The notes under the pieces: generated by a model
The model's database searches: none
Seen by the model: the letters and a program-made list of their open reading frames with translations, nothing else
Told to the model about the DNA's origin: nothing
Translations under genes and position numbers: made by a program
Assembly (NCBI GenBank): GCA_025200525.1
Contig: CM045761.1
Location: 78,211,551 to 78,275,550 of the forward strand
DNA: 64,000 bases
Reading direction: 5' to 3'
Source of the DNA: Camellia lanceoleosa
Lineage: Eukaryota > Streptophyta > Magnoliopsida > Ericales > Theaceae
In this document: positions 58,329 through 64,000 of the stretch, one piece after another
Layout of the letters: each line of letters begins with the position of its first letter
How positions within the stretch are numbered: position 1 is the first letter of the stretch

Positions 58329-59268
58329 GTAATATTCACATTCAAAAATAGTCATATAAGGGAAAACAATATTAATGTGTTATTTTACCAACATATATTT
58401 GTAATGTGAAAGTTCACATCAATATTTATTTATCACAACTCATATTAAGCCAACCGTTATGTGTATACAAATATAAACAATTATCAGTAATGTGAATGTT
58501 CACAATGTTTACACTTCGATCGATGGGAATGTTCACAGCATTGCTTCTTCACGTCGAAATAAGGTAAACAATTTAAGATTTTGGGAATGTGAGAAATTTT
58601 GTTCTTAGAATAAGGGAAAGAAATTTTTTTTTCCCATTAAATAAGAGATTTTTTCCATGAAATAAGAAAGAAATTTTGTCCTTAAAATGAGAGAGAAATT
58701 TTTCCCATGAATGAGAGACTATTATTATTTTTTATTGATATTGGTTTCAAAATAGAAACACACCCAAAAAGTTTTGAAAGGTGATTTAGTCATATTACCT
58801 TAAACAGAACCTAATGGAATATTAAAAAAAAAAAAAAAAAGAGTTAAATGGAACATAACATTTAGAAATAAGACTTTTTGAAAAATAATCCAAAATTAAC
58901 CACCACAACAAATATATTTAATTTTTTTCATAAATATTAAACCCGATACCTCATATTACGAAAGATGTTACACAACCACCACTACTAGGGAAAATACAGT
59001 GCTTAATTAATCAAACCCTTGCTGATTAGAATATACTAGCATATTACCGGTGTTACGCACAAGATTTTGTGATTTAAAATGAGTTATTGTGAAAAAAAAA
59101 TTGTATATGGTTCTCCTTATCAAATGATTATATATATGACTATATTATACGTTAATTTATAAATCTGTCAGCTATCCATTTCTAATAGTAGCATGATATT
59201 ATTTCCTCTGATAACACTTGTCAAGTTTCCACTCTTCACCAATCATCATCTCTCTAATTTTCATTTCA
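58329..59268. other. AT-rich stretch with palindromes (right part)
   Basis: Continues the interrupted host DNA: ttcacatt, gtgaaagttcac and gtgaatgttcaca motifs at 58335-58540, then agagaaattttt-type repeats (58610-58725). No gene. Confidence 0.55.
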
Positions 59269-59293
59269 TTTTTGTTTTTTTGTTTTTTTTTTT

Positions 59294-60427
59294 GATTGGC
59301 AAAAGAAAGAGACTTTATTGATGTAGGAATGAAATACAAAGCGCAAAACACATTACATCAAAGAAAGAAAGGGACGTGCAAAGGCATCACAATAAGCTAA
59401 ATCATTCCAACTAGGGTTGGCACCAAAAAGCCCATCCTATTATTTGCTAGCACCCCCAGAGTTGGCGAGAAACCAACGAAAAGCACCACAAAACACCATA
59501 GACCAATAGAACACAACATAGACCAACAGAACAAACCAGGAACAGAGCTAAATCATCCCACCTGTATCTCGAACCTAAGCCTAGACCAACCGAAAACATC
59601 ATAGACCAACAGAGCAAACCCGGAACAACCTGAACATATCTGAGCAGGTAAGGGGCAAAACCCAAAGACACCTGCAGCCAATTCACCAAACCACCATTCA
59701 TCCACCCTTCCAGATCCAATTCGTGCCACACAGCAGAAACCAACTTCCTCAATAGCATAGCAAAGATAACAAAGATAGTAGCCACCGATCAGATTTGAAC
59801 ATAGTAACAAGCAGCATAGTAGATCTGTTCAACCAGCATAGTATAACAACAAAGCAGCATAGCAGGGCACACCAGAAAGCACCAGTTCAGTTCAAAATGC
59901 AGAAACTAAAACCATTGCTACCGCATTAGCATAGCAGACCAGCAGAATAAGGCCTTAGGGCACCAGTTCAGCCCAAAATCAACCTCACTTTGATGTTCTT
60001 ATGTTTGTTATGCTGGCATAATCTCCACAGCATAACATCAACAGATAGGAGCTCCCAAGATATGTTGGCATAATCTTCACCTGTGATGTCTGTGATAGTA
60101 GCTTCATACCTTCATCCTTAGAAGTTTTGACCTTTGCTTCCATCCTCTTATACTGATACAGAACTTCACCAAAGAAAAACTTTATCAAAGAGAAGGGCCC
60201 AATCAATCAACTTCTATTAGCAAAACCATAATGCAGACATAAGCAAAACGACACATAACACTAGAATCCAACCCACAGACCAATGTAGACATCAGAGAAC
60301 ACTCCCCAATGCAGATTCCAGACCAACACATACTGCTACTACTCACCAAAAGATAGCAGAAAAAAAACCAAGGCACTGCTATTGCTACAAATACATTCAA
60401 ACCTGATGCTCACCCTTGTGCATCGCA
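59294..60427 (-). other. LINE 3' untranslated region
   Basis: Between the ORF2 stop and the tail. The open stretches here (for example 59447-59785) lack homology and contain repeated accaacagagcaaac-type motifs. Not called as genes. Confidence 0.6.
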
Positions 60428-61500
60428 TCAACCCCGACCACCTAAACAAACTCTAATCTGCCTGATGTTATAAAGAAAAGCATTAATGGAGAACTGGCAA
60501 TCCTTAGAAGAAGCCTTCATCCAAATAGCTAATCTGATAATAATAGACTCCTTAAGCTCCACCATATCTGGTTGAACACTATTGAACAAGCAATCGTTCT
60601 GATGTTTCCAAATGGACCACAGGGCAACCAGAGCAATAGCATGCCATATTCTCCTTTCAGCTATTGTGAGACAGGTGCCAGTCCACCACTGCAACAAGCA
60701 TTCAACAGATCCAGGCACAGCCCAGACTAGTCCCCACCACTGCACTAAACTAGACCACACCTTCCAAACTAGAGGACAAGAAATGAGAACATGTGAAGCA
60801 AATTCTGCCTCTGATTCTGAAAAATACACTTTCGTTGAGGCTTCTCACCCAAAGACTCCAAATTCTTTGGAGGAAAACTTTAGTTTTGATCTTGTGTTTC
60901 CAAGCTAACCATCCAAAAAATTGTACTTTGGGTGGGATATAATTAATCCACACCAGTCTACAAGTACTCACACCCTCTCCAAAACCCTCTTCACAATTCC
61001 TATATAGAGAAGCAACAAAGGACTGCCCTGGTTTACAAGCCAATCACCTTGGTTTGTCTTTAATCCCCAAACATAACGTAGGAGCTGCACTTAACATTTC
61101 AATGAGCCTCGATACCTCCTCATCCTCCCACTGCCTCAATGGCCTTCTTAAGCATAGATCCCAAACCCCAGAACTTCTTTTTTTTATCAGCAAAAAACTT
61201 TAGAGATCCATTCTTCTCTGTTGAGAGAGAAAAAAGCCTAGGGAAAACCTCTTTAAGACAATTACCACCCCATCATTTATCATGCCAAAGTCTCACTATA
61301 TTCCTATTACCCACTTTAATTTGAAAATTGTTTACAAAAAATTGAAAAACAGTGTTACTCTGCTCTGCCACTGCTAGCACATCACCCCATAACTTGGACC
61401 ATCTAGTGCCACCAGATTGATTTGGAAGCCAAGCTCTAACTTCAATTTTATACTTATGACAAATCATCTTTTTTTCATAAGGCCTGCTCTTCAATAGCAA
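60428..61500 (-). pseudogene. LINE ORF2 zinc-binding domain and C-terminus
   Basis: Pieces in changing frames: FVNNFQIKVGNRNIVRLWHD (61300), WINYIPPKVQFFGWLAWKHK (60900-60960), then FASHVLISCPLVWKVWSSLV and VALWSIWKHQNDCLF to IRVCLGGRG. The first cysteine pair of the zinc site is not readable in frame. Frameshifts near 61270, 61060 and 60830. Confidence 0.8.
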
Positions 61501-62836
61501 ATCTCCACCACCACTTCATTAATAAGCAAGCATTTACCTCTCTAATTCTCCTTATACCCCACCCACCTTGATTAATGCTCTTGGTCACTTCCTTCCAATG
61601 CACCAGATGAATCTTTCTTTTCAAATCTGAGCCTCCCCATGAGAAAGCTGCTTGAATTCTATCTATTTCCTTAGCCACTCCTGTTGGTAGCCTGAAGAGA
61701 GAAAGATAAAACACTGGCAAACAAGACAGAACTGATTTGATTAGAGTCAACCTGCCAGCAAATGATAAGAGCCTCCTTTTCCACCCAGCAAGTCTGGCTT
61801 TGATCTCGTCAATAACAGGTTGCCAAGATTTCTTCCTACTTTGAGAAGATCCCAGTGGTAAACCCAGGAATTTCAATGGTAAATTCTGAGATTTACAATT
61901 AAGCACAAAAGCAAGTTCCTTAAGAGTATTGACTTCAATTCCAACCTCACACACCACACTCTTATGGAAATTGATCTTAAGACCTGAGATCAATTCGAAG
62001 CACCTTAAAATTCTTTTAAGATTCAATACCTCCTCCATATCAGCTTCATAGAAAAATAAAGAACCATCAACAAATTGAAGGTGTGAAACAACCACCCCAT
62101 TAACTCCAATCTCCACCCCTTTAATCAGACCCATTTCCCTTGCTCTAAGCAATAAAATACTTAACCCTCCTACAGCCAAATTAAACAGGAAGGGTGATAA
62201 TAGATCACCCTATCTAAGACCTTTTTGTGGGTTAAACTCTTTGGTTGGTTACCCATTCACAAGCACAGAGATTCTAGCATTTAAGATACACTCCTTCATC
62301 CAAATTATCCATTTAGAGCCAAAACCAAAATTAGACAGCATGGAAAACAAAAAACCCCAGTTGATGGAATCATAAGCTTGTTCAAAATCGAGTTTAAGCA
62401 ACACCCCCTTCTTCTTAGCTTTCTTCCACCCATCCACAATTTCATTTGCGATCAAAACCCCATCCAAGATATTTCTTCCACCCAAAAATGCTGATTGGGT
62501 TTCACTTATTACTTCTGGCATAACTAGTTTGAGCCTACTGGATAGAGCCTTAGACAGAATCTTGTACATAGAACCAATCAAACTTATTGGTCTAAAGTCC
62601 TTAAGATTGACAACATTGATCTTTTTTGGAATTAAAGTGATGGAGGAGCTGTTCATACCATAAGCCAGTCTGCCCAAACTATGGAACTCTTTCATGAACA
62701 TCATCACATCTTTTTTAAAAACCTTCCAATTCTTTTGAAAACACATTAAATTAAAGCCATCAGGACCTGGTGCTTTATTTCCATTGCATTCTTTGACTGC
62801 TGCCCATATCTCTTCCTCTGAAAACTCTGCTTCCAA
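61475..62836 (-). pseudogene. LINE reverse transcriptase
   Basis: Fingers: NGNKAPGPDGFNLMCFQKNW, LIPKKINVVNLKDFRPISLI, SAFLGGRNILDGVLIANEIV and LLKLDFEQAYDSINW, all standard non-LTR RT blocks. Two stops follow (TAA at 62249-62251 after VNG; TAG at 62210-62212 in the LRQGD box). The catalytic FADD box reads FVDG (62063-62074), so the second aspartate is lost. The thumb continues to AGRLTLIKSVLSCLPVFYLS and RIQAAFSWGG. Would perform target-primed reverse transcription if intact. Confidence 0.9.
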
Positions 62837-63139
62837 CTACTGAAACCAGTTACTGCCTCTGACACTCTTGAAATCACCAGCTAAGATAGGTCTAACCCTC
62901 CATGCTTCTGAAAAGTGCTTGTTATAATGAGCCTATACCGCATTCTTCACCTGCTGTGGATCCTCAACCACCATCCCCTCCACCATAATAGTGTTCAGTG
63001 CATTCCTGTTCTGCCTACTACTAGCCATCACATGAAAAAATCTGGTGTTTCTATCCCCTTTTAAGTTCCACTCCAATCTTGTCTTTTGCAACCATGACCA
63101 TTCTAACATTCTACTAAGCCTCCACAGTTCACTACTTAT

Positions 63140-63990
63140 CTATCTTTTTAGCTTTAGCTCTGCTTCCTCCAAAGGTCTATCTTTAGCCAATAATTCCAAA
63201 GAGTGCAACTGACTTTCAGCTTCTTTTATTTTCTCCGAGACATTGCCAAACACTTCTTTGCTCCATTGCTTTAAAGCTAACTTCAAAGCATGTAATTTTC
63301 TTTGCATTATTACACATGCACTTCTATTTATCTGTAACTCTAGCCAAACTTTCTCCAAGAATGATGCAAATATGGGATGCAGCAGCCAAGCATTATAAAA
63401 CTTAAAGGGTTTGGGTCCCTAGTCCCTTACATCCTCCATTAAAAGTAGAGGGCAATGATCAGAAATGTGTCTAGGTAAACCCCACAGTTTGAACTTGAAT
63501 CTTTCAATCCACTTAGGGCTTAGAAGAAATCTATCAATTTTGCTCCATTTATTGCCATCAATTGCATTACACCAAGTATATTTCCTACCCAACATTTGTA
63601 ACTCAATCAACTCACACGTATCTATAAAGTCCTTGAAGTCTTTAATTCCTCTTTCCCTTCTTGAACAACCCACTCTTTCATCCACTGATCTTATTTCATT
63701 GAAGTCTCCACCTATGCACCAAGGTTTAGTGAAACTTTCTTTCAAATTTACTAGGGTCTCCCATAATCTACTTCTCCTCATAGGATCATTAGAAGCATAC
63801 ACATTAATAATAACACAGTCAAAAGAGTTAAGGACTGTACTTGCAAGCATAATGAAATGCCTATTGCTGCAACACTTTGATAGTTGAAACACCTCAGGAT
63901 CCCATATGCATAGCAGCCTCCCAGCCCTACCCTCAGCATCAACAACCACGAATTCATTTTATCTCTAGGCCACACTCTTTTAACATCCAC
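63140..63990 (-). pseudogene. LINE endonuclease (EEP) and linker
   Basis: From 63949: GRAGRLLCIWDPEVFQ, INVYASNDPMRRSRLWETLV, WCIGGDFNEIRSVDERVG, LQMLGRKYTWCNA, SKIDRFLLSPKW and RHISDHCPLLL. The GDFN, KIDRFL and SDHxPL blocks are those of the apurinic-type endonuclease that nicks target DNA. A stop follows DVRD (63419). The linker (63140-63358) is lysine/leucine-rich, coiled-coil-like, and is joined to RT after more breaks. Confidence 0.85.
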
Positions 63991-64000
63991 ACTTGAAAAG

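Larger units (their letters stand above)
59269..64000 (-). mobile_element. L1-type LINE (ORF2 to 3' tail), minus strand, 5' part outside
   Basis: Right to left: endonuclease, linker, RT, zinc-binding domain, 1.1-kb 3' UTR and a poly(A) tail (T-run 59270-59293 on the plus strand) preceded by atcaataaagtctctttctt. ORF1 and the 5' UTR would lie beyond 64000. Several stops and an altered RT motif mark it as dead. Confidence 0.9.

Noticed and set aside
59447..59785. 112-codon stretch in the LINE 3' UTR
   Set aside because: Lies after the ORF2 stop, no known motif, and arises from repeated accaacagagc-like DNA.

Overview
This window is repeat-dense nuclear DNA of a flowering plant, most likely a dicot. 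The evidence is giant Ty3/gypsy elements of the Tat (Ogre/Retand) lineage with a second RNase H, L1-type LINEs, a tRNA-derived SINE, Ty1/copia LTRs, DNA-transposon relics and AT-rich intergenic DNA. I see no ordinary host gene, tRNA, rRNA or CRISPR. Nearly everything is mobile DNA, nested several layers deep and mostly decayed by stops, frameshifts and solo-LTR formation.

Layout. 1-10396: minus-strand Tat element A (part of pol, protease, gag, leader, primer site, 3.7-kb 5' LTR), running off the left edge. It sits inside the 5' LTR of plus-strand Tat element B (10397-35949), whose remaining parts are an LTR remnant, PBS, gag, protease with a G-patch-like tail, RT, RNase H, second RNase H, integrase, a 7.4-kb 3' region, polypurine tract and a 4.6-kb 3' LTR. 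Gag of B is split by a 4.2-kb solo LTR (12934-17146). Allowing for the lost 5' LTR part and removing the solo LTR, B was about 25 kb. Its 3' region carries two genes on the opposite strand, both with introns: a plant-mobile-domain gene (26691-29902) and a related-looking gene (24564-25851).

35950-38447: AT-rich DNA with a 46-bp perfect hairpin, a 49-bp tandem repeat, a foldback MITE and a 504-bp copia solo LTR. 38448-44389: 5'-truncated plus-strand LINE hit by a SINE, a small gag-only LTR element and a gypsy-type solo LTR. 44390-47974: AT-rich DNA with a hAT-like element and 68-bp and 91-bp tandem repeats. 47975-52590: remnant of a short copia-type element carrying a solo LTR of family A. 52591-59268: AT-rich DNA with many TTCAC/GTGAA palindromes, split by a 4.7-kb minus-strand solo LTR. 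59269-64000: minus-strand L1 LINE with endonuclease, RT and zinc-binding remnants.

Most notable are the two antisense spliced genes in the giant retrotransposon. Their upstream regions share a GGCCGGCC module, and the same arrangement occurs in the LTR U3 in the same transcriptional orientation. Several insertions have visible target-site duplications (gttat/gctat, gtatt/gtatc, caatg, cttac, an 11-bp SINE duplication, an 8-bp hAT-type duplication), so the order of events can be read.
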